The notes beneath the pieces were generated by a model, which was not told the DNA's origin, ran no database searches, and saw only the letters and a list, made by a program, of their open reading frames with translations. A stretch of DNA of 64,000 nucleotides from Flemingiibacterium sp964603455 (GTDB lineage: Bacteria > Bacillota > Clostridia > Oscillospirales > CAG-272), in the NCBI GenBank assembly GCA_964603455.1, contig CAZRVL010000004.1:1-64000 (forward strand), read 5' to 3'. The translations under genes were made by a program, and so were the position numbers. Position 1 is the first letter of the stretch, and each line of letters begins with the position of its first letter. This document shows, in pieces, positions 42,427-50,044 of this stretch.

Positions 42427-42453
42427 GGGAAGACCTTAAGGTTTTCCCTTTTT
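42427..42453 (+). terminator. Terminator after the esterase
   Basis: GGGAAGACC and GGTTTTCCC form a 9-bp stem (one G-T pair) with a 4-base loop, followed by five T. It separates the esterase unit from the metal-regulated region that begins 37 bases later. Confidence 0.8.
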
Positions 42454-42489
42454 GTTTTAAAAAGTTTACAATAGAATTTTGAAATGCGA

Positions 42490-42518
42490 TTGACAATTAG
42501 AGTAAACTGTGATATAAT
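42490..42518 (+). promoter_or_regulatory. Promoter of the HMA-protein/AraC unit
   Basis: TTGACA (42490-42495) and TATAAT (42513-42518) are both perfect and spaced by exactly 17 bases. Two palindromic operators follow in the first 70 transcribed bases, so a strong promoter is probably held off by a repressor. Confidence 0.85.
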
Positions 42519-42525
42519 TAATATA

Positions 42526-42541
42526 GTTAGCGAATGCTAAT
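42526..42541. promoter_or_regulatory. Metal-repressor-like operator 1
   Basis: GTTAGCGAATGCTAAT is a near-perfect GTTAG-N6-CTAAC palindrome (last base differs) about 8 bases beyond the -10, at the expected transcription start. The TTAG...CTAA arms resemble operators of the DtxR/IdeR/MntR family of iron- and manganese-dependent repressors. The assignment is by pattern only. Confidence 0.65.
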
Positions 42542-42569
42542 CGCAGCATTCGATTTTTTATAAGACCGA

Positions 42570-42585
42570 GTTAGACAAGGCTAAC
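42570..42585. promoter_or_regulatory. Metal-repressor-like operator 2
   Basis: GTTAGACAAGGCTAAC has perfect GTTAG/CTAAC arms with a 6-base centre, 44 bases after the start of operator 1 (about four helical turns), in the leader of the same transcript. Two dimers could bind on the same face of the DNA. Confidence 0.65.
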
Positions 42586-42622
42586 CAAATTTATCGATAT
42601 TTTTTAAGAAGGTGTATGATAG

Positions 42623-42979
42623 ATGATCGATTATATTATCATAGGTGTGATCATAGCATTGGTTGCTATAGGCTTTCGTTCGACTGTCAATCATTTCAAG
42701 GGTGAAGGCGGATGCTGCGGCAGTGGAGATCACAAGTCAAAAAAGAAGCGTTTGAAGGGTTCAAAGTACAAAAAAGTGTTTAGAGTGGATGGGATGCACT
42801 GTGAACACTGCAAGAACCGTGTTGAGGAGATAGTGAATTCAATCGATGGGATCGCCGGTAAAGTCGATCTGAAAAAAGGAGAGCTCACTGTCAGCTATGC
42901 AAGGGATATTGACGATGACGTTATAAAAGCTAAGATCGAAGCAGTAGGATATACTGTGCTCGGATGTCGGACGGCATGA
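42623..42979 (+). CDS. Membrane-anchored HMA-domain protein
   Basis: The 118-residue protein has an N-terminal membrane segment (MIDYIIIGVIIALVAIGF), a short Cys/Lys-rich stretch (GGCCGSGDHKSKKK) like FeoB-associated Cys-rich membrane proteins, then a heavy-metal-associated domain with GMHCEHCKNRV (residues about 57-67) of the copper-chaperone fold. It probably binds a soft metal at the inner membrane face. It is first under the operator-controlled promoter, and the AraC gene follows after three bases. Confidence 0.85.
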   Translation: MIDYIIIGVIIALVAIGFRSTVNHFKGEGGCCGSGDHKSKKKRLKGSKYKKVFRVDGMHCEHCKNRVEEIVNSIDGIAGKVDLKKGELTVSYARDIDDDVIKAKIEAVGYTVLGCRTA

Positions 42980-42982
42980 GCT

Positions 42983-43945
42983 ATGGAAGCGACCGAATTT
43001 GAAAAAAATATGTATGGTGATGACATTGAAGTCATTTCGAGAAACGGGGATTCTGCGGTATACAGATCATCGGGTCAAAATGAAGATACATTGATCACAA
43101 GCTACAGGATATATCCCGGGATAGAGTTGGTCTATCGTGATATTCATTCGCAAAGCTGTGTGATAAGGCGAAAAAATTCGGATGTAATACTTGAGATAAG
43201 TCATTGCCGTGAAGGACGTATGGAGTATGAGACTGATGATGGCTTTTGTTACTTGATGCCCGGAGATATTGCGGTGCTGCACCGACACGCTGCCGAATAT
43301 ACTGCATTTTTCCCTATACGTCATTATCACGGAGTGAGCATTATATTCGATCTTGAAAAGGTTCCGAAATGTTTGTCCTGTTTTTTAGCCGATGTAAATG
43401 TATCTCCGCACGAACTGGCAGACAAATTCTGCGCTGAACGCCCTTGTTTTATTGCACGCTCAAGTCCGGGGATAGAACATATTTTCTCCGAACTATACAA
43501 TGTTCCGGAGGAGCTTAAAAAGGGATATTTTAAGGTAAAGGTGCTTGAGCTCACGCTTTTTCTTGCAGCGTTCGATATGACGAATGATGAGACAACAAAG
43601 CATACATATTCGCGCTCTGCTGCATTGTTGGCAAAGGAAGCAAAGCGGTATTTGACCGAGCATATGACTGAGAGGGTCACGCTCGAAGAACTTTCAAATG
43701 TACTCCATGTGTCTGGAACGCATATAAAAAACAGCTTTAAGCAGGTTTATGGGGAATCTGTATATTCATATATTCGAACCAGAAAGATGCAGTCTGCTGC
43801 TTTGATGCTGCGCGATACGGATGAGACCGTGCTTGAGATCGCCGGGCGGTACGGATATGACAATGCGAGCAAATTTACAAGTGCATTTCGAGATATTATA
43901 GGTCTGACTCCGACCGAATACAGGATGGAATATGCGAAAAAATAA
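42983..43945 (+). CDS. AraC family transcriptional regulator
   Basis: The 320-residue protein has a cupin-like sensor half (residues about 1-200; ISHCREGRMEYETDDGFCYLMPGDIAVL) and a C-terminal AraC DNA-binding domain with two helix-turn-helices (VTLEELSNVLHVSGTHIKNSF, AGRYGYDNASKFTSAFRDI, GLTPTEYR). The overall layout matches PchR-type regulators, which sense siderophores or other ligands. The ATG is four bases after the HMA gene's stop, so it is under the same metal-type operator, and it may control the adjacent transporter genes. Confidence 0.88.
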   Translation: MEATEFEKNMYGDDIEVISRNGDSAVYRSSGQNEDTLITSYRIYPGIELVYRDIHSQSCVIRRKNSDVILEISHCREGRMEYETDDGFCYLMPGDIAVLHRHAAEYTAFFPIRHYHGVSIIFDLEKVPKCLSCFLADVNVSPHELADKFCAERPCFIARSSPGIEHIFSELYNVPEELKKGYFKVKVLELTLFLAAFDMTNDETTKHTYSRSAALLAKEAKRYLTEHMTERVTLEELSNVLHVSGTHIKNSFKQVYGESVYSYIRTRKMQSAALMLRDTDETVLEIAGRYGYDNASKFTSAFRDIIGLTPTEYRMEYAKK

Positions 43946-44052
43946 ATTTTCGAATGCATATAGCTTGATCTGTCAAAAAATGTGTCTGATTGGAGTGGAA
44001 AAGCTCGGAAAAATGATGTATAATATTAAGAAACAGATAAATGAGGGATGTT

Positions 44053-44133
44053 ATGAAGCATCATAAGATATTTGCATGGCTCACAGTATTGTTTTTTCTT
44101 TTGACTGTTATAACAGGCTATGAAAAGAAATGA
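44053..44133 (+). CDS. 26-residue membrane peptide
   Basis: A short frame reads MKHHKIFAWLTVLFFLLTVITGYEKK. It has a GAGGGA site 5 bases before the ATG, a basic start, one hydrophobic segment of about 17 residues and a basic end, so it would be a single-pass membrane peptide. TATAAT lies at 44019-44024. The DUF6110 gene follows after 64 bases and the P-type ATPase after that. I think similar peptides occur next to HMA2-type ATPases in other Clostridia, but I cannot check this. Confidence 0.6.
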   Translation: MKHHKIFAWLTVLFFLLTVITGYEKK

Positions 44134-44197
44134 TATTAGTCAGTTTTGATAAAATTTATATAATGCTCTGTAAGGAGCGGAAAGGAATTTATTGATT

Positions 44198-44488
44198 ATG
44201 AATTGGGGAAAGATCGCATTATTTGCAGGCGGACTTCTTTTCGGTACTGCCGGGATTAAGGTGCTTTCGAGCAAGGATGCTAAAAAGGTATATGCACGTA
44301 CGACTGCTGTGGCACTTCGCGTTAAGGATTCGTTGATGCAGACGGTCACAAATATTCGAGAAAATGCCGATGATGTTCTTGCGGATGCTAAGGCTATCAA
44401 TGAGAATCGCAATGCGGCGGATGAGATTGTTGAAGATGCTTCATGCGAGTGTTCCTGCTGCGAATGCAAAGAGACCGAGGAAGAATAA
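44198..44488 (+). CDS. DUF6110 family protein
   Basis: The 96-residue protein has an N-terminal membrane segment (MNWGKIALFAGGLLFGTAGI) followed by SSKDAKKVYARTTAVALR, a long amphipathic helix and a Cys-rich end (CECSCCECKE) that could bind metal. I recognise the family as DUF6110, typically next to HMA2-type P-type ATPases; its role is unknown. AAAGGA precedes the start; a TTG two codons upstream (44192) is an alternative. The ATPase gene follows after 48 bases. Confidence 0.8.
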   Translation: MNWGKIALFAGGLLFGTAGIKVLSSKDAKKVYARTTAVALRVKDSLMQTVTNIRENADDVLADAKAINENRNAADEIVEDASCECSCCECKETEEE

Positions 44489-44536
44489 TAACTTCAGCCG
44501 CCGTTTTCAGGCGGCTTTCATTGTTTTGGAGAAAAT

Positions 44537-46618
44537 ATGAAATGTAAGCTGCTGCATGAATCCTCAGGACGAATGAGGGTGCATGCGTTTCAAAAAAACG
44601 GTAGGATGACCTTAAGAGAAGCCGATATTCTGGAATATTACCTGAGAAATATCGGCGGAGTCAAGAATGTAAAGGTATTCGACCGCACGTGTGATATTAT
44701 AATCGAATATATATGTGAGCGAGATCTGATAATTTCTGCTCTTTCACATTTTTCATATTCCGATGAAAGGAATATTTCGCTCGTTCCTGAACATACCGGA
44801 CGCGAATTGAATCGGCAGTATGAGGATAAATTGACAGGTGCTGTTATACGGCGCATACTCAGAAAATTGTTTCTGCCTGCTTCGGTGCGTGCTGTATACT
44901 GTATACTGCGTGCGGTGGGATATGTTAAGAAGGGACTTGAGACATTGGCAAGCGGCAAAATAGAGGTATCGCTGCTCGATGCTGTAGCTATTACAGTATC
45001 TATTCTCCGCCGTGATTTCAATACTGCTTCTTCCGTTATGTTTTTACTGCATCTCGGTGAGCTGCTCGAAGAATGGACTCACAAAAAATCGGTTGACGAT
45101 CTCGCCGGGATAATGTCTTTACAGGTGGATAAGACCTGGGTATGTGGTGAGGACGGAACAGAACTGCTCATTCCTGTCGGTGAAGTCAAGGTCGGAGACA
45201 CTATCATTGTTCGCACGGGTGGCGTGATCCCTCTCGATGGAAGAGTAGTAAGCGGAAATGCTGAGGTGAATCAGTCATCAATGACCGGTGAGAGTCTTCC
45301 GGTGCATAAAGAGGTCGGAAGTTATGTTTATGCCGGAACGGTTGTTGAGGACGGTGAATGTGCGGTTATGGTCGATAAGCCGGTAGGAAGCGGAAGATAT
45401 GATCGGATAGTCAGGATGATCGAGGAATCCGAGACACTAAAATCAAATTCCGAAGCCAAGGCGGCACATCTTGCTGACAGACTTGTGCCGATAACTCTCG
45501 GTGGAACTGCGGTAGTTTGGGCATTGACGAGAAATGCTTCTAAGGCACTTTCCATATTGATGGTAGATTTCTCTTGTGCGCTGAAATTAGCTATGCCGCT
45601 TGCGATACTTTCAGCTATGCGTGAAAGCGGTGCTTATGATATTTCGGTCAAGGGTGGAAGATTTCTTGAGGCTGTCGCAAATGCCGATACAATAGTATTT
45701 GACAAGACCGGAACGTTGACACACGCATCGCCTACTGTTGCTGAAATAATTCCCTTTGGCGGTCACGAAGAAAATGAAGTTCTGAGACTTGCGGCATGCC
45801 TTGAGGAGCATTATCCTCATTCTATCGCTCGTGCTGTGGTAGATGAAGCAACGCGCAGAGATCTTCATCATGAAGAGAGACATTCAAATGTAGAATATGT
45901 GGTCGCACATGGAATTTCGAGCATCGTGGGCGGTGAGCGTGTGCTTATAGGAAGCTATCACTTCATTTTTGAGGATGAAGGCTGCGTTATACCGGACGAT
46001 GAGATTGATAGCTTCAATTCCCTGCCCGATGAATATTCACTTTTATATTTAGCTATAGGCGGTGAGCTTTCTGCGGTTATCTGCATATCAGATCCGCTTC
46101 GCGATGAAGTTCCGTACGTCGTGGAGCAGCTTCACGAAAATGGTCTTAAGCGTATAGTTATGATGACCGGGGACAGTGAAAAGACGGCTGCTGCGGTCGC
46201 ACGTGCTTCGGGTGTGGACGAATATTACGCTGAGGTGCTTCCGGAGGACAAAGCGAACTTCATAAGGGCTGAGCATAAAGCCGGACGATGTGTGATAATG
46301 CTTGGGGACGGAATAAATGATTCGCCCGCCCTTTCTGAGGCGGATGTGGGCATAGCTATCCGCGACGGAGCGGCGATAGCCAAAGAAATAGCGGATATAA
46401 CGCTTGCCTGTGATGATCTTAAATCGCTCATAATTTTGAGAAAGCTTTCATCAAGGTTAATGGATCGGATAAATTCAAATTATCGATTCATAATAGGCTT
46501 CAATACCATGCTTATAGCGTTGGGTGTTTGCGGTGTACTCCCTCCTACAACATCTGCTCTACTGCACAATATTTCCACTCTCGGAGTCAGTATGCACAGC
46601 ATGAAGAGTCTGCTTTAA
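44537..46618 (+). CDS. HMA2-type heavy-metal P-type ATPase
   Basis: The 693-residue pump has an N-terminal HMA_2 domain without the CxxC motif (residues 1-75), membrane segments, actuator TGES (250-253), phosphorylation site DKTGT (389-393) and the hinge GDGINDSPAL. The transport-site motif, normally CPC or SPC in the sixth segment, is FSC here (345-347, in VDFSCALKLAMP), and the usual HP dipeptide is replaced by HYPHS (425-429). It should move a transition metal out of the cytoplasm; the substrate (Fe, Mn or Zn) cannot be told from sequence. It has its own terminator. Confidence 0.9.
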   Translation: MKCKLLHESSGRMRVHAFQKNGRMTLREADILEYYLRNIGGVKNVKVFDRTCDIIIEYICERDLIISALSHFSYSDERNISLVPEHTGRELNRQYEDKLTGAVIRRILRKLFLPASVRAVYCILRAVGYVKKGLETLASGKIEVSLLDAVAITVSILRRDFNTASSVMFLLHLGELLEEWTHKKSVDDLAGIMSLQVDKTWVCGEDGTELLIPVGEVKVGDTIIVRTGGVIPLDGRVVSGNAEVNQSSMTGESLPVHKEVGSYVYAGTVVEDGECAVMVDKPVGSGRYDRIVRMIEESETLKSNSEAKAAHLADRLVPITLGGTAVVWALTRNASKALSILMVDFSCALKLAMPLAILSAMRESGAYDISVKGGRFLEAVANADTIVFDKTGTLTHASPTVAEIIPFGGHEENEVLRLAACLEEHYPHSIARAVVDEATRRDLHHEERHSNVEYVVAHGISSIVGGERVLIGSYHFIFEDEGCVIPDDEIDSFNSLPDEYSLLYLAIGGELSAVICISDPLRDEVPYVVEQLHENGLKRIVMMTGDSEKTAAAVARASGVDEYYAEVLPEDKANFIRAEHKAGRCVIMLGDGINDSPALSEADVGIAIRDGAAIAKEIADITLACDDLKSLIILRKLSSRLMDRINSNYRFIIGFNTMLIALGVCGVLPPTTSALLHNISTLGVSMHSMKSLL

Positions 46619-46669
46619 TATGCTCGGTCAATGATTAAAGCAAGTCTAAAAAATAAATATGTCTTTTTG

Positions 46670-46714
46670 GAGCTGTATTATTGCTTTTCGGAGTAGATAC
46701 AGCTCATTGTTTTT
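46670..46714 (+). terminator. Terminator after the P-type ATPase
   Basis: GAGCTGTAT (46670-46678) pairs with ATACAGCTC (46697-46705) around an 18-base loop, followed by ATTGTTTTT. Its tail runs straight into the -10 region of the next promoter. Confidence 0.7.
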
Positions 46715-46784
46715 GGTATAATATTATCACAAGGAAATGCGGCGATGCCGCTTTTATTAAGAAATGCTGTTAGCATAGGCTAAC
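46714..46784 (+). promoter_or_regulatory. Promoter and perfect operator 3 for DUF2325-DUF3793-flavodoxin
   Basis: An extended -10 (TGGTATAAT, TATAAT at 46717-46722) without a good -35 is followed by GTTAGC-ATAG-GCTAAC (46769-46784), a perfect 16-bp palindrome matching the two upstream operators. It lies 25 bases before the DUF2325 start codon, so a bound repressor would block elongation or initiation. The shared sequence ties this unit to the HMA/AraC unit 4 kb away. Confidence 0.7.
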
Positions 46785-46808
46785 TTGAATTTAAATGGAG
46801 ATAAACAG

Positions 46809-47084
46809 ATGAGTGTTGTTATAGTAGGCGGAAATGAATGTATGACCAGAAGATATATGGATCTTTGCGGCGAGTATAAATGTAAAGCCAAGGTATATCC
46901 GAAGATGAACAATGGTCTAAAAAACATAGGCAAACCGGATCTTCTGATACTTTTCACGAATACTGTGTCGCATAAAATGATACATTGTGTTTTGGGAGAT
47001 GTAGACAGTCGAACGAGGATCGCACGCTCTCATAGCAGTTCAATGGCGGCATTGAGAGGAATATTGGAGGAGCATACGGTATAA
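46809..47084 (+). CDS. DUF2325 domain protein
   Basis: The 91-residue protein matches DUF2325 (MSVVIVGGNECMTRRY at the start, ILFTNTVSHKMIHCV in the middle, and SHSSSMAALRGILEE at the end), a compact fold thought to resemble a response-regulator or nucleotide-binding domain. It has no known activity; in Clostridia it is often near iron-uptake genes. ATG 46809 follows GGAGA. Its stop overlaps the ATG of DUF3793 (TAATG). Confidence 0.85.
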   Translation: MSVVIVGGNECMTRRYMDLCGEYKCKAKVYPKMNNGLKNIGKPDLLILFTNTVSHKMIHCVLGDVDSRTRIARSHSSSMAALRGILEEHTV

Positions 47085-47656
47085 TGTCCGAAAAAATGCT
47101 CATACGCCATTGTTCACCGACTTTGGCGGGAATAAAGACCGGAAATCTTTTCAGCTGTGAATATGAAAGCACCTCAGAGGTCATCGAATATCTCAGGAAT
47201 GTAAATCGAAAGCTTAAAAGCAAGGGACTCAGAGCATTGCCGCTCAAATTTACAAAAAGCCGTGTTCTGATATATGTGTATCGCCCCGAAAGGCTGTCTA
47301 AGGATCTTTCGAGCTGTATGGCGAGCGAGATACTAAACAGGCGCGGATATAATACACCGGATACCGATGGATGTATCATACATCTTATGTCGCGCTTACG
47401 TGAATCTGAGGAGTTTCCGCATGAGATAGGATTGTTTTTGGGGTATCCGCCCGAGGATGTGTCGGGTTTTATAGAAAACAAGCCCGGGAGCTGTAAATAC
47501 ACAGGTCTGTGGAAAGTTTACGGGAATGTTGAATCGGCACTCAGGCTCTTTGAGCAGTACAAGAAGTGCACAGATGTTTACAGTCGGCAGTGGGCTGACG
47601 GAAAGACGCTCGAACGGCTTGCTGTATCAAGTATATCACGCAGAAATCCTGCATGA
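47084..47656 (+). CDS. DUF3793 family protein
   Basis: The 190-residue protein has the family start CSPTLAGIKTGNLF (residues 10-23), PLKFTKSRVLIYVYRPERL, and LGYPPEDVSGFIEN with KYTGLWKVYGN. DUF3793 is Clostridial, usually beside feoAB or flavodoxin, and seems tied to iron-dependent expression; no activity is known. The gene overlaps DUF2325 by one base and flavodoxin follows. Confidence 0.85.
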   Translation: MSEKMLIRHCSPTLAGIKTGNLFSCEYESTSEVIEYLRNVNRKLKSKGLRALPLKFTKSRVLIYVYRPERLSKDLSSCMASEILNRRGYNTPDTDGCIIHLMSRLRESEEFPHEIGLFLGYPPEDVSGFIENKPGSCKYTGLWKVYGNVESALRLFEQYKKCTDVYSRQWADGKTLERLAVSSISRRNPA

Positions 47657-47691
47657 CATAAATATTTATTTTTTGAAAGGTTGTAGTAATC

Positions 47692-48114
47692 ATGAGTAAG
47701 ATCGCTGTAGTATATTGGAGTGGAACAGGAAACACGGAATCAATGGCAAATGCCGTAGCAGACGGTGCAAAAAAAGCAGGTGCCGAGACAGTTTTATTGA
47801 CTGCTCCGGAATTTGATGATTCAATGATCGATTCGTATGATGCAATAGCTTTCGGATGCCCGTCTATGGGCTCTGAGGAGCTTGAGGAGGGCGAATTTGC
47901 GCCGATGTTCGAAGGCTGCGAAGCTAAGCTGGCAGGCAAGAAGATCGCACTGTTCGGCTCATACGGCTGGGGTGACGGCGAATGGATGAGAAACTGGGAG
48001 GAACGCTGCATTGGAGACGGTGCAGTAATGGCGTGTGATTTTGTGATATGCAATGATGCGCCTGATGACGATGCTATTGCGGCGTGCGAGAATTTGGGAG
48101 CAGCACTTGCTTAA
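47692..48114 (+). CDS. Flavodoxin
   Basis: The 140-residue FMN protein has the phosphate loop WSGTGNTESMANAV (residues 8-21) and the flavin loop near GCPSMGSEELEEGEF and SYGWGDGEW. It carries electrons at low potential and replaces ferredoxin when iron is scarce. Placement under the GTTAG-N6-CTAAC operator with DUF2325 and DUF3793 fits iron-starvation induction. GAAAGG precedes the ATG. Confidence 0.93.
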   Translation: MSKIAVVYWSGTGNTESMANAVADGAKKAGAETVLLTAPEFDDSMIDSYDAIAFGCPSMGSEELEEGEFAPMFEGCEAKLAGKKIALFGSYGWGDGEWMRNWEERCIGDGAVMACDFVICNDAPDDDAIAACENLGAALA

Positions 48115-48122
48115 AATATTGG

Positions 48123-48154
48123 AAAAGTCGGTCAGTACTTGACCGACTTTTTTT
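48123..48154 (+). terminator. Terminator after flavodoxin
   Basis: AAAAGTCGGTCA and TGACCGACTTTT form a 12-bp stem with a 5-base loop and continue into T. It ends the DUF2325-DUF3793-flavodoxin unit. Confidence 0.88.
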
Positions 48155-48559
48155 GATTAGTCAACATTCGACAAAAATTTGGTACAGTTGAGAATTGATT
48201 TTTTTCGGAAAATGATGTATAATATAGGTGTCGATAAGATAAACTTTCTCGGCATACGAAGGTTCAACGTCAGGTGGGAGACATTGAAAAGATCTTTGCA
48301 AAATTCATCATATAAATAATCCTCATTATTTAAGTTATGTGGTATATTTAGGGGATCGCAAAAGCATAAAAGCTGCGATCAAGAGTTTATATTTTCAAGC
48401 GGCATCATATTTGTTTTGATGATTTTTACAAATAAATTATGGAAGATAGTCATATTGGTGATAAGACGTATTTTATAATTTACTGCTTTGAAAATAAGGG
48501 AAATATGCCATGCGCAAGGATGTGTATGTTACCGATCGAGGTTTATCTTAAGTTAATAC
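48155..48559 (+). other. Gene-free stretch with a promoter and hairpin (possible small RNA)
   Basis: No supported gene lies between the flavodoxin terminator and the gltA-side terminator. A good promoter, TTGATT (48195-48200) and TATAAT (48218-48223) at 17 bases, points right, towards sequence without an ORF that has a ribosome site. The downstream hairpin GATCGCA/TGCGATC (48353-48379, with an inner AGC/GCT) could belong to a non-coding transcript ending at the shared terminator near 48566-48601. No known RNA family was recognised. Confidence 0.35.
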
Positions 48560-48604
48560 TAAAAAATATCGGACAGCGAAAATCAATCCGCTGCCCGATA
48601 TTTT
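48560..48604 (-). terminator. Terminator of the nfn operon
   Basis: On the minus strand ATATCGGGCAGCG pairs with CGCTGTCCGATAT (one mismatch, 10-base loop) and runs into TTTTTT. It lies directly beyond the stop of the flavoprotein gene. The inverted repeat is also usable by a plus-strand transcript. Confidence 0.85.
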
Positions 48605-48606
48605 AA

Positions 48607-50019
48607 TTATTTGGATAATGCTTCGTCTATTGCTTTTGCGGCAACCTTTCCGGCACCCATAGCGGAAATGACTGTTGCTGCTCCGGTAACTGCATCTCCT
48701 CCGGCATATACGCCTTCGCGAGTGGTCGCACCGGTAGCTTCTTCGACTATGATTCCGCCGCGGCGATTTACTTCGAGTCCTGCGGTAGTCGATTTTATGA
48801 GCGGATTCGGGGATGTACCGATAGACATTATTACAGTATCGACATCAATGACGAATTCACTTCCCTCTACCGGGATAGGACTGCGTCTTCCGCGCTCATC
48901 GGGTTCACCAAGCTCCATTCTGATGCACTTTATTCCGGTAACACGACCGTTCTTCGGATCACGCTTGTCATCGGGATTGTGGTAGCCGAGGATCTCGACA
49001 GGGTTATTGAGAAGCTTAAATTCGATACCCTCTTCGATAGCATGCTCGACCTCTTCACGGCGTGCAGGAAGCTCTTCCATCGAGCGGCGGTAGATGATGT
49101 ACACCTTCTCTGCGCCAAGTCTCAGAGCCGTTCTGGCAGCGTCCATAGCAACGTTTCCGCCACCGACTACAGCGACCTTACCGCCCTTTGATATAGGAGT
49201 TACCGGATCATCGCGGTATGCCTTCATAAGGTTCGAACGAGTGAGAAATTCGTTTGCGGAGTATACTCCCTTGAGGCTTTCGCCGGGGATATTCATGAAG
49301 TTCGGAAGACCTGCGCCGGATCCGATGAATACAGCTTCATATCCACGTTCGAAAAGTTCGTCTACCGTGAGAGTTTTGCCGATGACGATATTTGTTTCGA
49401 CATCAACACCCATTGCTTTGAGGTTATCGACTTCCTTCTGAACTATTGTTTTGGGAAGTCTGAATTCGGGGATACCGTATACGAGAACACCGCCGGCAGT
49501 ATGGAGAGCTTCGAATACCGTGACCTTGTAGCCCTTCTTTGCGAGGTCTCCGGCACAGGTGAGACCGGAAGGACCTGAGCCTACGACAGCTACCTTGTGT
49601 CCGTTCGGAGCTTCGCATTTCGGAGCTTCACCCGAATGTGCATTATGCCAGTCGGCAACGAAGCGTTCGAGTCGTCCGATACCCACAGGCTCGCCTTTCA
49701 AGCCGCGGACACACTTTGATTCGCACTGTGTTTCCTGCGGGCAGACTCTTCCGCATACCGCAGGAAGGGTCGAAGTTTTGGATATTATCTGATATGCGCC
49801 CTCAAAATCGCCTTCTTTGATCTTTGCGATAAATTCGGGAATATGGATGTTTACCGGACATCCGGTAACGCAGGGCATATTTTTGCAGTTGAGGCAGCGC
49901 ATAGCTTCATCGAGAGCAGTTTCTTCGGTATATCCGAGTGCGACTTCCTTGAAGTTATGAGCTCTTACCTCGGGCTCCTGAGAGGGCATAGGGTTCTTTT
50001 TATTTGACATATTCGGCAT
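48607..50019 (-). CDS. NfnB/GltA-like NAD(P)-binding flavoprotein subunit
   Basis: The 470-residue protein has N-terminal [4Fe-4S] cysteines (CLNCKNMPCVTGCP, CGRVCPQETQCESKC), an FAD fold (VAVVGSGPSGLTCAGDLAKKG) and an NADPH fold (VAVVGGGNVAMDAARTALRLG). This is the glutamate synthase small-subunit family. Paired with the next gene it is most likely NfnB of the electron-bifurcating NADH-dependent ferredoxin:NADP oxidoreductase, or sulfide dehydrogenase SudA; no glutamate synthase large subunit is near. The start is ATG 50019 after AAAGGA; an upstream frame extension has no site. Confidence 0.88.
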   Translation of the reverse strand: MPNMSNKKNPMPSQEPEVRAHNFKEVALGYTEETALDEAMRCLNCKNMPCVTGCPVNIHIPEFIAKIKEGDFEGAYQIISKTSTLPAVCGRVCPQETQCESKCVRGLKGEPVGIGRLERFVADWHNAHSGEAPKCEAPNGHKVAVVGSGPSGLTCAGDLAKKGYKVTVFEALHTAGGVLVYGIPEFRLPKTIVQKEVDNLKAMGVDVETNIVIGKTLTVDELFERGYEAVFIGSGAGLPNFMNIPGESLKGVYSANEFLTRSNLMKAYRDDPVTPISKGGKVAVVGGGNVAMDAARTALRLGAEKVYIIYRRSMEELPARREEVEHAIEEGIEFKLLNNPVEILGYHNPDDKRDPKNGRVTGIKCIRMELGEPDERGRRSPIPVEGSEFVIDVDTVIMSIGTSPNPLIKSTTAGLEVNRRGGIIVEEATGATTREGVYAGGDAVTGAATVISAMGAGKVAAKAIDEALSK

Positions 50020-50044
50020 GGTTGATTTTCCTTTCGACGGTTGA

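Noticed and set aside
48439..48606. A 55-codon plus-strand frame starting MEDSHIGDKTYF
   Set aside because: It has no ribosome-binding site and its end runs through the terminator of the opposite-strand flavoprotein gene, so coding is unlikely.
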